From NCBI RefSeq assembly GCF_900142925.1, contig NZ_FRCN01000007.1:1-64000 (forward strand): a DNA stretch of 64,000 nucleotides, in the 5' to 3' direction. This stretch comes from Chitinophaga sp. CF418. GTDB lineage: Bacteria; Bacteroidota; Bacteroidia; Chitinophagales; Chitinophagaceae. Of this stretch, positions 9,575-19,099 are shown one piece after another. How positions within the stretch are numbered: position 1 is the first letter of the stretch; every line of letters begins with the position of its first letter. A model generated the notes under the pieces. It made no database searches. It was given only the letters and a program-made list of their open reading frames with translations, and had not been told where the DNA came from. Made by a program: the position numbers and the translations under genes.

Positions 9575-10780
9575 TTATTGATCATTGCCCCAGAAGGACA
9601 TTTCTGCAATATTGGCTGCATAGCCACCGTCTGTCCATGTTTTCAATATTTTCACCCGTATGTATCTGACACGGGGAGCCGTCAGCGGTATATCCATCTG
9701 CTCTCCGGCAGCGGCAGCATCCAGGTCTTCCTGGCTGACCTGCCCTATAGGAAGATTGGATGGTTTCACAACGGTATGTTCCGCCAGTTTGGTCCAGTTA
9801 TTCCAACTGCCGTCAGCAGGAGGGTTTACAGCGCCCCATATCTCAAATTGCTTCAGATTATTCTGTGCATATAAATATCCTTCCTGCTGGCGTTGCCATA
9901 GTCCGATGCGGCTTAGCTGTGCTGTAACGCCCATGTCAAAGGTGATCCACATCGGCATGCCATCCAGTTTGTCTGCAGAATGCCACATATCATAACCGCT
10001 GAATATGCCATTCCATAAGTTAGGCATCGGCAGGCCCCAGCCATAACCGATATCGCCCGGCAGATCTACTTCCCTGAATTTGCTTTTGTCCATCAGTTTT
10101 TCATAAAGGGGAGTATATTCCCCTCTAAGCGTGTCTGATTGATTTCCCCAGCGGTCTTTTACAAAAAATCCGAAAGCTCTTTTAGTGGCTGTAAACCCGC
10201 GGAGAGAATAGGCCGATCCGGGCGACGATGTATAGTGGATGTCTGTTTGTCCGAATATATCCAGGGAATCGTCTGTAAGTGTTACAATGGCAATATCTGC
10301 CTTACTCTCGTTTTTGAAAGTAATATTCACGCCGCCAAAATCCTCGCGCACAACCAGGCTGCGGAACACCGTCATCACAGCAGGTTCCAGTGGTTTTACA
10401 CTGATGGTTACCGGACGCGATGCACGTTCACTCCGGCTGACCACATATAGGTTGATGGTATGTGCCAGTGTATCGCCAAAGCCATCGACGACTAAAGAGT
10501 TATTATAGAAGGATGCTTTTATTTCCCTTTTGATGCCGGGCCTGTTTTCATAGTCGGCCCTTACGTATAGTATACCTGCATTATCGGGTAGCGTATAGGT
10601 GATCCTGGCGGCTCCCGGTAAAGCAGTAACGCTTATGTTCTTTAATGTGTCGGGTGTTGGTCCGTCGCCAGACAGGGGACTATGCACCTCTTTCTGACAG
10701 GCGACCTGGCCCAATGCCAGCAGGGCAGTGAAAAAAAGCAGTAGTTTATGTGGTTGCATCTGATGAATCGTTTTTAGCAT
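9575..10780 (-). CDS. PUL lipoprotein, DUF4959/DUF5000 type with discoidin-like C-domain
   Basis: A lipoprotein of 401 aa; the signal peptide ends at QVACQKE, so Cys is the lipidated residue. Two fibronectin-like domains (about 45-235, starting NISVTALPGAARITYTLP) precede a C-terminal F5/8 type C (discoidin-like) domain with WITFDMGVTAQLSRIGLWQR and the closing VRYIRVKILKTW. This is the DUF4959-DUF5126-DUF5000 architecture often encoded directly after SusD. Role: surface glycan binding, inferred from position and fold. The ATG at 10780 is used here; an internal ATG at 10759 would also give a complete signal peptide. Confidence 0.75.
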   Translation of the reverse strand: MLKTIHQMQPHKLLLFFTALLALGQVACQKEVHSPLSGDGPTPDTLKNISVTALPGAARITYTLPDNAGILYVRADYENRPGIKREIKASFYNNSLVVDGFGDTLAHTINLYVVSRSERASRPVTISVKPLEPAVMTVFRSLVVREDFGGVNITFKNESKADIAIVTLTDDSLDIFGQTDIHYTSSPGSAYSLRGFTATKRAFGFFVKDRWGNQSDTLRGEYTPLYEKLMDKSKFREVDLPGDIGYGWGLPMPNLWNGIFSGYDMWHSADKLDGMPMWITFDMGVTAQLSRIGLWQRQQEGYLYAQNNLKQFEIWGAVNPPADGSWNNWTKLAEHTVVKPSNLPIGQVSQEDLDAAAAGEQMDIPLTAPRVRYIRVKILKTWTDGGYAANIAEMSFWGNDQ

Positions 10781-10789
10781 ATGAAAGAA

Positions 10790-12655
10790 TTACCAACCCG
10801 GGTTTTGTACCAGTCTTTTATTACCCAGCAGATCCCATACATCGAGCGGCCACAGATAATCACGCGTCTGGAATACCTGCTTATACAGCATCTTCGGACG
10901 ATAATAGTAAACCGGATCTGCCTGTTCTATATCCCATCCCATGACCTGTTTATTTAATTCCTCAAAAGCCCTTTTCCAACGGCGCAGGTCCCAGAAGCGG
11001 CTGCCTTCAAAAGCAAGTTCTATAAGGCGCTCCTGCTGAATGATCTGTCTTAGACCTTCTTTAGTCTGAAACTTTCCCGGTTGACGGGAATAGTTTGTCC
11101 AGGATGTTTGTACAGTGGGTAGTGCTGCACGCTGGCGTACCTGGTTAATATAAGTGAACGTTTCTTCAACCGGCCCCCTGGCTTCGTTCAGTGCTTCTGC
11201 ATAGAGCAGGTATAGATCGGCCAGGCGCATTTCCGGCCAGGGATAAGATTCAATAGATAAGCCCAGCCCGTCTAGTATCACATACTTCCAGTTGACCAGC
11301 TTTTTTGTAAAGTAGCCTGTAGCAGAATAATTGTAGATGCCTTTACGGGATTGCCATTGACCAGATTTAGCTTGTACATTGAAAGTGCCGTTTTCCATAA
11401 ACCAACGCGCACCGTCAAAAGCGATATCTGCATAGAAACGCGGCTCGCGGTTAAAGTGCAATGATGCTGTCTGATATCCTTCCGTCAGGTATTCGCTTTC
11501 CTGGGCGGTTGCCGTCTTCAATGTGTACCTGTTCGCGTAATCCCAGGTTTTATCTTCGTTGATCGGTACGCCATTGGCTGTGTAGAATAACTCAGCCATT
11601 TTAAGGGTGGGAGCCAGGCTTCCAAGATTCAACTCATTTGCCAGTTTAGCGGGATCAAGCCTGGGCATGGCGTAACGTTGTAAAGTGTAGGTCCTGCTAT
11701 TGGGATTATTCCAAATCACTTCCTGGTTCCATTCTTCACAGACGCTGTTACGTATGCTCATTTGTGTGACCAGCTTCTCGGAAAGACTGGTACCTAGTTT
11801 ATTGAAAGTGTATAAGCGCATGCCGACTGCATGGCAGGCATCTATTGCCGTTTTGCATGCAGCTGCCGCCTTGTCCCATTTTGCCTCATCATAGACGGGG
11901 TTAAAGAGGAGGGAACCATCATAACTTTTAATATTGCTATAGTCTGTATTGCCATTGAATAAAGGACTGGCAGCTGTCACCAGCAGGCGGGCCTTTATAG
12001 CCAGTGCAATAGGTTGTGTAATACGCCCCAGTTCGGAAGAACTGTTTGTGATTTCAGCCGGAAGATCCCTGGCTGCTTCATCCAGTAATCCGGCTATATA
12101 ATTTACAACCGAATCGGCCGACTGACGAGGTATCTGTACTTCATCGGAGGTGCTTGAAATAGGCAGGTTCTTATCTATGAGCGGAATGGGGCCATACCGG
12201 CGGAAGAGGCACCAATGATAGTATGCTTTCAGGAATTTAACTTCTGCGCGCCATCTTGTTTTCTCAAAAGCTGGTATATCTACCACCTTATCGATATTGT
12301 CCAGGAATATATTGCAATCGCGCAGGCCTTTGAACATGCTGCTCCAGATAGACATGTAAATATTATTGGCGCTCTGGTAACCCATGGCTATCTGCCAGGG
12401 GGCTTCCCCCATACTATAAGGACGTATCATCCAGAACTCATCACCCGCGCAGAATGCAGGGTTGCTTTCGATATCGCCATCTAATGGAAGGTAGGAATAA
12501 CAGGTGAACAGGTATTTTTCTGCCTCCTGCCGTAATGCGAATGCATTATCAATGGTAGGCACATTGTCAGGCACTACATCGAGGTAACTTTTGCAGGAAG
12601 GAATGGTGAGTAATACGCAGGCAACTATTATGATCAGTGGAATTTTCAAGTTCAT
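10790..12655 (-). CDS. SusD/RagB family outer-membrane glycan-binding lipoprotein
   Basis: A 621-aa SusD-like lipoprotein with lipobox LLTIPSCKSYLDVVPD (Cys at about residue 21). Typical SusD features include the helical TPR-like N-terminal region (W.A.V.FLKAYYHWCLFRRYGPIPL near 130-160) and the C-terminal RLIELAFEGSRFWDLRRWKRA. It forms the lid of the SusCD pump and captures oligosaccharides at the surface. The gene lies 11 bp after SusC and is clearly cotranscribed. It is larger than the average SusD (about 500-560 aa), with insertions in the middle region. Confidence 0.93.
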   Translation of the reverse strand: MNLKIPLIIIVACVLLTIPSCKSYLDVVPDNVPTIDNAFALRQEAEKYLFTCYSYLPLDGDIESNPAFCAGDEFWMIRPYSMGEAPWQIAMGYQSANNIYMSIWSSMFKGLRDCNIFLDNIDKVVDIPAFEKTRWRAEVKFLKAYYHWCLFRRYGPIPLIDKNLPISSTSDEVQIPRQSADSVVNYIAGLLDEAARDLPAEITNSSSELGRITQPIALAIKARLLVTAASPLFNGNTDYSNIKSYDGSLLFNPVYDEAKWDKAAAACKTAIDACHAVGMRLYTFNKLGTSLSEKLVTQMSIRNSVCEEWNQEVIWNNPNSRTYTLQRYAMPRLDPAKLANELNLGSLAPTLKMAELFYTANGVPINEDKTWDYANRYTLKTATAQESEYLTEGYQTASLHFNREPRFYADIAFDGARWFMENGTFNVQAKSGQWQSRKGIYNYSATGYFTKKLVNWKYVILDGLGLSIESYPWPEMRLADLYLLYAEALNEARGPVEETFTYINQVRQRAALPTVQTSWTNYSRQPGKFQTKEGLRQIIQQERLIELAFEGSRFWDLRRWKRAFEELNKQVMGWDIEQADPVYYYRPKMLYKQVFQTRDYLWPLDVWDLLGNKRLVQNPGW

Positions 12656-12666
12656 TGCGTTAAGTT

Positions 12667-15600
12667 TTAGAAGCCAAAGTTGATACCGATGTTATAGACC
12701 CTCTGTATAGGATACCCCAGGCCATCGCCTCCCATTTCAGGATCCCAGGTGGTAAATTTGCTCAATACAAACAGGTTCATGGCATTGGCATACATCCTTG
12801 TATTGCTGAGATGCAGCCTGCGTAGTAAGCCTTGTGGGAAGGTATATCCCAGCTCCAGTGTTTTCAGTCGCAGGAAATCGCCGCTGCGCATCCACCAGGT
12901 AGAGGACTGGTTGTTATTGTTGACGAAGTAGTCGCTTAACCGGGGCCAGAAGGCATACAGGTTACGGTCTTCTTCGCTCCAGTGATCTTCTGCAATGGCC
13001 GATAGCAATCCATGCTGACCGCCGCCGTTCAATACAAACGGAGAGATGCTTTCAGGCGCTACCCAGAATGAAGAACGGGCAGAACCCTGGAAGAAGCAAC
13101 TAAGGTCCCATTGGTGGTAACCGAATGAGAAACCAATTCCGTATGTAATTTCAGGCGTGGTGGGCAGGCCTATGGGTACGTCATCAGCATCAGTGATCTT
13201 TCCGTCTCCGTTGACATCACGGTATTTAATATCCCCGCCCATTACCTGCTGGCCGAAGTTCTGTTCCGGAGAGTTGGCTACTTCTTTATCATCCACAAAT
13301 AATCTTTCCGCGATGAGGCCAAACGTCTGGGAGAGTGAATGGCCTACCCGGTAGCGGGATGGCTCAGGATAACGGGGTTCTTCGTTCACCAGCAATTTAC
13401 TGGTGGCATAGGTGAAATTGCCACGTATCTGCAGCCACATTTTATGTGGAAATGTTTTTGTGTAATCCAGCGAGAGATCCACACCCTTACCTTCCGCTTC
13501 ACCCACATTGGCCTGTACGCTGGCATTCAGTCCCATGGTGTTAGGTATGGTATTCCTGGTCATGAGGATATTACTGCGCCGTTCCTTGTAAACGTCCACC
13601 AGTATATTCACCGCATTGAACAGGCCCAGTTCAAGACCGAGGTTTGTCTTGTAGGATTTCTCCCAGGAAATGTCCCGGTTCTCATAACGCCCTACGGACA
13701 CGCCGGGACGGTAGTAATTATATCTTTCTCCGAAACTGGCGCCACGGGTGTCGTCACTCATATTGACATTCGATAAATAGAAAAAGCGTTCCTGGTCGTT
13801 ACCAATCTGGTCATTGCCAACCAGCCCATAGGTGGCCCTTACTTTTAATTTATTGACTGTATTTACAAGCGGAGAGAAGAATGCTTCATTTGCGATATTC
13901 CAGGCTACCCCAACAGAAGGAAAGAAGCCAAACCGGTGATTTTTCGCAAAACGTTCAGACCCGTTGTAACCGAAGTTGAACTCCATCATATAACGGTTGT
14001 CGTATGCATATGTAAAGCGTCCGGACAGGCCCTGGTTGCGGTGTGGAAGAGAGCTTTGAAGATCGCCGGCATTGGCGGTCAGATAATTACGGAACAAGGT
14101 GATGAGCATACCTGATAATGCATGTTTCTCTGCGAACACATGGTTATAGTTCAGGGCGGCCTCCAGATATGTGGTTGTATTTACGATCTTACTGCCCTCT
14201 CTGTAGTTGAGATACTCAGTGCCATTGGTATTTAAAGATGTTAGTTTCGGTGTTTTGGTCTGAAGGTCGTATGTCAGCGTATAATAAAAGGGCGTGTACT
14301 GGCGGGATACATCAAAGTAGGAATAACGTTCTGTGTAGGCCATCATACGGGCATTCAGGCCCGGAATAAGGAAGCTGAAGTCCTGCTTTAGTTCCAGCTG
14401 TGCCAGCAAGGTGGATGTATTATATTGTTGATATCCTGATACGGCATTTGCATATGGATTGGTATACAGGTTACTACCGTCTCCCGGTGTTTGGCTGGAG
14501 CCTGGTTTTATAGCATTTCCGAACAACGGATGTTTTAACTGGGGCGCATAACTGGAAGGGAAAACAGTCGGGAACATTACCGGATTGGCCCATATCGCCT
14601 GTTTGAAAATAGTTGCGCCTCCGCCTACGGGTCCGTTATAATCGTCAAACTGTCCGTAGGTACGCACGATGGCCTGCGTAGTGGGGGTAAGATTGATGTT
14701 TACATTAGAGCGTACGGAGTAGTTCTTCAGTTTGATGTTGCTATTGAAATTATTGAGTTTGTCTACGTTCAATACGCCGTTATCTACATTGTAGGTGCCT
14801 GCAATGTAATACTGTGCTGCTTTACCTCCGCCGGTAAGGTTGACGTTGAGCCGTTGGTTGATGGTATAGTCCTTGATCAGTTGTTGGATCCAGTTATTGT
14901 TCGGATACAGGTAAGGATCATCTCCGGCAGCAGTATGATCTATCTTGGAAGGCGAATACTGTGTAATACCCAGCGGGTTCCTTGTCATAACCGCCTCATT
15001 AGCCAGTTTCATGTAGGTAATGTTGTCGGCAAATTTGAAATTGCGCGTATTGGTGGACAGTGAGTTTTCCATGCGGATGTTAAACTTTGTTTTTCCCTCT
15101 GTGCCTGATTTGGTGTTTACCAATACTACGCCATTAGCACCTCTTGCCCCATACAAAGAGGAAGCGGTAGCGTCTTTTAAAATAGAGAAGCCGGCAATAT
15201 CATCTGGCTGTAGACGGGCGAGATCTGTTGCGGTCGATTCCATACCATCGATCAGGATCAGCGGATCTACTTTACCCGTGCCGAAGGTGGTAATCCCCCT
15301 GATGAAGAAGCTGGCATTATCCTTACCGGGTTCGCCGGTTCTTTGATAAGAGATAACGCCCGACAATCTTCCCGCCAGCATGGTTGTAAGGTTGCCTGTA
15401 GGTCCCTTCAATTCTTTAGGATTGATAGTGGTTACTGCGCTGACCATGGTTTGTTTCTTTTGTGTACCATAGGCCACAATGGTTACCTCTTCAAGGGTTT
15501 TGTCGTGGGGGAGCAGCACTACGTTGACAGTGGTGCGGCTGTTGACCGGTATCTCCTGTGTCAGGAAGCCAACCATGGAAAACAGCAGTACAGCGTCTTT

Positions 15601-16161
15601 TTTCGCGCGAATGCTGTAGTTACCGTTCATATCTGTTTTAACGCCCGTACTGGTACCTTTTACCACGACGGTAACACCGGGCGCCAGTTCATCCGGGGCA
15701 TCGTTTCTGCCTTTTAGTTTTATGATGCCGGAGATGATGGTATCAGCTGCCGGTACGGGATGTTCTGGTTTAACGTCTCCGGGAAGCGTTTTTTCGGCCG
15801 TAACAATGATAGACTGATCAATGATGCGGTAGCTGACCGGCTGATCTTTGAAACAGATTTTCAGCACCGTTTCCAGCGGCATGTTGTCGGCGAGAATGCT
15901 TACTTTTTTCGTGTGTTGCAGTAATTCCCTTGTATAGATAACGCCAAAGCTTGTTTGCGTTTCTATTTCCCGGAATACTGTTTCAAGTGGGACATTCTTC
16001 AGGTTGAAATTGAGCCGTTGGTCCTGCAAATCCGAAGCAGATGCAGTATACAGGCTTAGCAGCGGCAATAGCAGGCAGCCTGCAGCTTTCATACGGCACA
16101 AGGGTGGCAATAAGGCATGGAATGCCCTGACCCCCTTTTTGAGAGTGTACAGTAATTTCAT
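12667..16161 (-). CDS. SusC/RagA TonB-dependent receptor with STN signalling domain
   Basis: Outer-membrane oligosaccharide importer of about 1164 aa from the ATG at 16161 (the frame extends to a GTG at 16170). In order: a signal peptide with a long basic N-region, an STN secretin/TonB N-terminal domain (about 50-110), a carboxypeptidase-regulatory-like domain (about 145-225), a plug containing SSLYGARGANGVVLVNTKSG (about 335-355), and a 22-strand barrel ending in IGINFGF. The STN domain, together with the FecR and sigma genes directly upstream, indicates trans-envelope signalling: ligand binding is relayed to FecR, which releases the ECF sigma factor. This sets it apart from the SusC at 55343, which lacks STN. 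Confidence 0.94.
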   Translation of the reverse strand: MKLLYTLKKGVRAFHALLPPLCRMKAAGCLLLPLLSLYTASASDLQDQRLNFNLKNVPLETVFREIETQTSFGVIYTRELLQHTKKVSILADNMPLETVLKICFKDQPVSYRIIDQSIIVTAEKTLPGDVKPEHPVPAADTIISGIIKLKGRNDAPDELAPGVTVVVKGTSTGVKTDMNGNYSIRAKKDAVLLFSMVGFLTQEIPVNSRTTVNVVLLPHDKTLEEVTIVAYGTQKKQTMVSAVTTINPKELKGPTGNLTTMLAGRLSGVISYQRTGEPGKDNASFFIRGITTFGTGKVDPLILIDGMESTATDLARLQPDDIAGFSILKDATASSLYGARGANGVVLVNTKSGTEGKTKFNIRMENSLSTNTRNFKFADNITYMKLANEAVMTRNPLGITQYSPSKIDHTAAGDDPYLYPNNNWIQQLIKDYTINQRLNVNLTGGGKAAQYYIAGTYNVDNGVLNVDKLNNFNSNIKLKNYSVRSNVNINLTPTTQAIVRTYGQFDDYNGPVGGGATIFKQAIWANPVMFPTVFPSSYAPQLKHPLFGNAIKPGSSQTPGDGSNLYTNPYANAVSGYQQYNTSTLLAQLELKQDFSFLIPGLNARMMAYTERYSYFDVSRQYTPFYYTLTYDLQTKTPKLTSLNTNGTEYLNYREGSKIVNTTTYLEAALNYNHVFAEKHALSGMLITLFRNYLTANAGDLQSSLPHRNQGLSGRFTYAYDNRYMMEFNFGYNGSERFAKNHRFGFFPSVGVAWNIANEAFFSPLVNTVNKLKVRATYGLVGNDQIGNDQERFFYLSNVNMSDDTRGASFGERYNYYRPGVSVGRYENRDISWEKSYKTNLGLELGLFNAVNILVDVYKERRSNILMTRNTIPNTMGLNASVQANVGEAEGKGVDLSLDYTKTFPHKMWLQIRGNFTYATSKLLVNEEPRYPEPSRYRVGHSLSQTFGLIAERLFVDDKEVANSPEQNFGQQVMGGDIKYRDVNGDGKITDADDVPIGLPTTPEITYGIGFSFGYHQWDLSCFFQGSARSSFWVAPESISPFVLNGGGQHGLLSAIAEDHWSEEDRNLYAFWPRLSDYFVNNNNQSSTWWMRSGDFLRLKTLELGYTFPQGLLRRLHLSNTRMYANAMNLFVLSKFTTWDPEMGGDGLGYPIQRVYNIGINFGF

Positions 16162-16257
16162 AATGAGCACATTAATGAATAGCGTGGCTAATGCCCGCTT
16201 TACATGACGGTGATTGACTAACTTTTGGTTGATCTGCTTTTCTTGTCTGTTCTTCCT

Positions 16258-17457
16258 TTATCGTTGATGATATGGTAAAACCGTTATACGTCCATCATCC
16301 CATTTGAATTTGGCCGCACCCGCAAGCTCCACCATTTCCAATAGTTTGGAAAGAGATACCTGCCGGCTGACCTTTAAGGTAATGTGCGTAGGTTTATAGT
16401 CCTGTGCATAGGCTACATTTACATCATACCAACGGCTTATTTCTTCCATCAATACCGGAAGATCTACATCCCGGAAAACAAACAGGTCGTTTTTCCAGGC
16501 CGTAACAGCCGGGATATCTGCTGGTTTTACCGTGATGGCGTCGCCGGTAGCGATAGCTGTTTGTCCGGGCTGTAGGAGTCTGTTTGTGCCTGCATGCTGT
16601 ACTTTTACAGCTCCGGAAACAAGCGTGGTTTGTATGTTACAGGTTTTAGTTTTATCATACCGTGGATAAGTTCTGATATTAAATGTGGTGCCTAATACGA
16701 TCACTTCGGTGGAATCTGTTGCTACAATAAAAGAGCGGTTTGCATTTTGTGCCACTTCCAGGTACGCTTCCCCGCTTAGCTGTATGCGCCGTTCTTTACC
16801 AGAGAAATGGACGGGATAACGTAGTGAAGAAGCGGCATTCAACCATACCTGGGTACCATCTTCCAGTACAATATGGTATTTTCCGCCTGCCGGTGTTAGC
16901 AGCTGATTAAAAGCCAGCAGGGCATTATTGTTACCGCCCTGGTAACTGATCCTGCCATTCGCTAACTTAATATGGGTGCCATTGCCTTGCGTAAAGGAGC
17001 TGTCTCCCTGTGGATTCAATAGTATGTGGTTACCATTGGCCAGTATCAGTGTTGCTTTTTTATTGCCAGGTTCCCTGTCCTTGACAGGCGCTGCAGCTAT
17101 ATTCGTTTTCTCCTGTCCGGATGGTTGCAGTATCCACAAAAGGCTGCCCAATAGCAGCGTAATGCAGGCAGCAGCCCAAAAGATCGTCCGCCTGATGCGC
17201 AGCGTGCGTTTTTCTTTCATCCGATCAAGGAATGCCTGTAACTGCCTTTCCGTATCGTATGACTGTATGGTTTTGAGAGCGTTTTCGCTGTGCGCGTTAT
17301 TCCCAAAAGCCTCAAACCATTTTTTATGCGCTTCACCAGCATTGATCCATTGCTGCAGTTCTTCCTGCTCAGCAGCAGTGATCACACCAGTGTAATACCG
17401 GGCCGTGAGTGCTGCTGCGCGCAAAAGTGATGATATTTGTTGATCCTGGTTCTGCAT
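16258..17457 (-). CDS. FecR-type anti-sigma factor
   Basis: A 399-aa inner-membrane regulator. It has a cytosolic N-terminal region (1-90) that should bind the sigma factor, one transmembrane helix (about 93-111, FWAAACITLLLGSLLWIL), a periplasmic FecR domain (about 185-300, with GGKYHIVLEDGTQVWLNAASSLRYP) and a C-terminal DUF4974 domain (about 320-395) that contacts the STN domain of SusC. It lies between the sigma factor and SusC in the usual order. All expected parts are present, so it is probably functional. Confidence 0.92.
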   Translation of the reverse strand: MQNQDQQISSLLRAAALTARYYTGVITAAEQEELQQWINAGEAHKKWFEAFGNNAHSENALKTIQSYDTERQLQAFLDRMKEKRTLRIRRTIFWAAACITLLLGSLLWILQPSGQEKTNIAAAPVKDREPGNKKATLILANGNHILLNPQGDSSFTQGNGTHIKLANGRISYQGGNNNALLAFNQLLTPAGGKYHIVLEDGTQVWLNAASSLRYPVHFSGKERRIQLSGEAYLEVAQNANRSFIVATDSTEVIVLGTTFNIRTYPRYDKTKTCNIQTTLVSGAVKVQHAGTNRLLQPGQTAIATGDAITVKPADIPAVTAWKNDLFVFRDVDLPVLMEEISRWYDVNVAYAQDYKPTHITLKVSRQVSLSKLLEMVELAGAAKFKWDDGRITVLPYHQR

Positions 17458-17559
17458 ACAATATTTGCCAGTGTACGTGTAATGAGACGGACGAGTAGAT
17501 GATTTGGTCTACAAGATTTTTAAAAAAAAGCTGAATTCGTAAGAAAGTATCAGCTTGTG

Positions 17560-18087
17560 TTAATTTAATAACAAAGAGATGGCGATTGACAAGGCCCTGC
17601 TGGAAAGTAGTTTCCTGATAATAGATATACCGCGGGCGCGTTGGGTCTTTACAGTACTTACGGTTACCCCTAACTGGTCGGCTATTTCTTTCGTGGATAA
17701 TCCATTTTCATAAGTCATCGTAATTACCTTTCGGCATTGTTCCGGTAACGTATGAACAGCCTGGGAAATTTCCCTTAGTGCTTCTGTGAAGTAGATTTCT
17801 TTCAGAATTTCATCTTCGGCGAGGGGGGATAGCTGTAATAATACTTTATGGTGCTTCTGCCTTATCTGGCGTTGTTCCACCTGGTCAAGGCATTGGTTAC
17901 GGGTGGCAGTGTACAGGAAGGCCTTTATATTTTCAATATCTTCCGCCGTCTTCATATTCCATAATTTTTCAAAAACGTCTGCTACAACTTCCTCTGCCTT
18001 AAAGCGATCTTTCAGGATCTTTTCGGCAAAGTAGCATAGAGGGGAATAAAGGTCCCGATAAATAGTGGAAAAATGTTTGGCATTCAT
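17560..18087 (-). CDS. ECF RNA polymerase sigma factor (PUL-associated)
   Basis: Sigma-70 family ECF factor of 175 aa counted from the first ATG (18087); the open frame reaches a TTG at 18156, but the extra 23 residues match no sigma domain. Region 2 covers about residues 5-70 (DLYSPLCYFAEKILKDRFKAEEVVADVFEKLW). Region 4 covers about 105-160 (LPEQCRKVITMTYENGLSTKEIADQLGVTVSTVKTQRARG). It should drive transcription of the PUL once released by the FecR protein encoded 100 bp downstream. The Bacteroidota ECF/FecR/SusC type is well established. Confidence 0.92.
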   Translation of the reverse strand: MNAKHFSTIYRDLYSPLCYFAEKILKDRFKAEEVVADVFEKLWNMKTAEDIENIKAFLYTATRNQCLDQVEQRQIRQKHHKVLLQLSPLAEDEILKEIYFTEALREISQAVHTLPEQCRKVITMTYENGLSTKEIADQLGVTVSTVKTQRARGISIIRKLLSSRALSIAISLLLN

Positions 18088-18409
18088 TATATAATGTCCA
18101 TACCCTGTTAGTATCTCCTTGTCACTAAAAGTATAAATTTTTGAGATTAAAGGCAATTTTTGGAAAGAAAGAAAAAGGAGAGGGAAAGGGGGGGAATAAA
18201 GCCGTCAATGGAGACAGATACCGGTGATGTTTAAAGCTAAGTAATTTAGTGCATTCCATGTTCATAATCATGAAGTTTCATATAATCCGGATAAGGAAGA
18301 TAGTATGGAATATTGAGGTAGTGGGTGATTAGTCTAAAGTGAGTGCTATATTAAAGGTCGGATTTTAATGGGCAAAATTTATATTTACATCAAATAGTTA
18401 CCTCATTCT
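18088..18409. other. Intergenic region upstream of sigma gene
   Basis: About 320 bases without a supportable gene. It should contain the promoter of the minus-strand sigma/FecR cluster and, on the plus strand, the leader of the small ORF at 18410. I could not identify a convincing -33/-7 pair. Confidence 0.5.
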
Positions 18410-18635
18410 ATGGAAGACGTTTTTTATCTGACCCGCGGCTGGAGGAATGCCACTTACATCCTGTTGGGTGCTTTAATATGTGTGTTTGTTAGCCTGTTGC
18501 TCTACTCATTCTTCGATCCTTTTCGCCTGGAACTATCTGCATATCATTCCTCATGAAGGAAAGGGTAAAAGGATCCTGGTATCTACATATGTAGGCGGTA
18601 TGCGCCTTTTGCACGAGGGGTTGGTTGCCCGTTAG
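18410..18635 (+). pseudogene. Small membrane-protein gene with probable frameshift
   Basis: An ATG at 18410 opens a 48-codon frame, MEDVFYLTRGWRNATY plus a strong membrane helix (ILLGALICVFVSLLLYSFF), ending in TGA at 18554-18556. In the neighbouring frame the sequence continues without a stop as FAWNYLHIIPHEGKGKRIL, then STYVGGMRLLHEGLVAR and a TAG at 18633-18635. The second part has protein-like composition and no start of its own, so the two look like one gene of about 75 codons broken by an indel near 18515-18530. I do not recognise the family. The frameshift is inferred; the first half could be a complete small membrane protein. Confidence 0.35.
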
Positions 18636-19075
18636 GGTACAGTGGCAGCCGAGTAGGAAATTAGCTTATTGTTTTTCATGATAAAGGCAAAAAGCGCCAG
18701 TGTTAGAAAAGCAACATTAAAGACCAGGTGCTGTGGCCAGGTTAACTCCCTGATTATTCCTCCGCAGGTACAGGGGTGTTCTTTGGTGAAGACAATAACG
18801 TAGAGAACATATACGGTAAACATTGCCATCAGTAATACCGCCCCGGCAAGCCCATAACTGCGGGTTTTATCTGGTATCAAAAGGCAGGCTACAAGGATCT
18901 CCATGACAGGAACCACAACAGCTACCGGTAGTGCAACGGTTTGCAGCACGGGGGATCGTCGTAGATCGTACAGATAATAATTGAATGAAATGAGTTTATT
19001 CAAGGCAACATATACAAACAGGAAAAACAGTGCATAACAAATGCATGCAATTAGGGTTCTTGTGCTCATAATCAT
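18632..19075 (-). CDS. MauE/DoxX-like redox-associated membrane protein
   Basis: Small inner-membrane protein of about 147 aa with four predicted helices. It resembles the MauE/DoxX-like group: LFFLFVYVALNKLISF in helix 1, a middle pair of helices, and a CTCGG motif (HPCTCGGIIRELTW) before the last helix. The Cys pair in such proteins is linked to thiol-disulfide chemistry. I start it at the ATG at 19075 (MIMSTRTL; another ATG at 19069), because the upstream part of the frame overlaps another gene remnant and adds no recognisable sequence. Its stop overlaps the end of the plus-strand frame at 18635. No partner gene is adjacent, so its substrate is unknown. Confidence 0.65.
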   Translation of the reverse strand: MIMSTRTLIACICYALFFLFVYVALNKLISFNYYLYDLRRSPVLQTVALPVAVVVPVMEILVACLLIPDKTRSYGLAGAVLLMAMFTVYVLYVIVFTKEHPCTCGGIIRELTWPQHLVFNVAFLTLALFAFIMKNNKLISYSAATVP

Positions 19076-19099
19076 AAGGTTAGGCAGAGCCGATAATAG

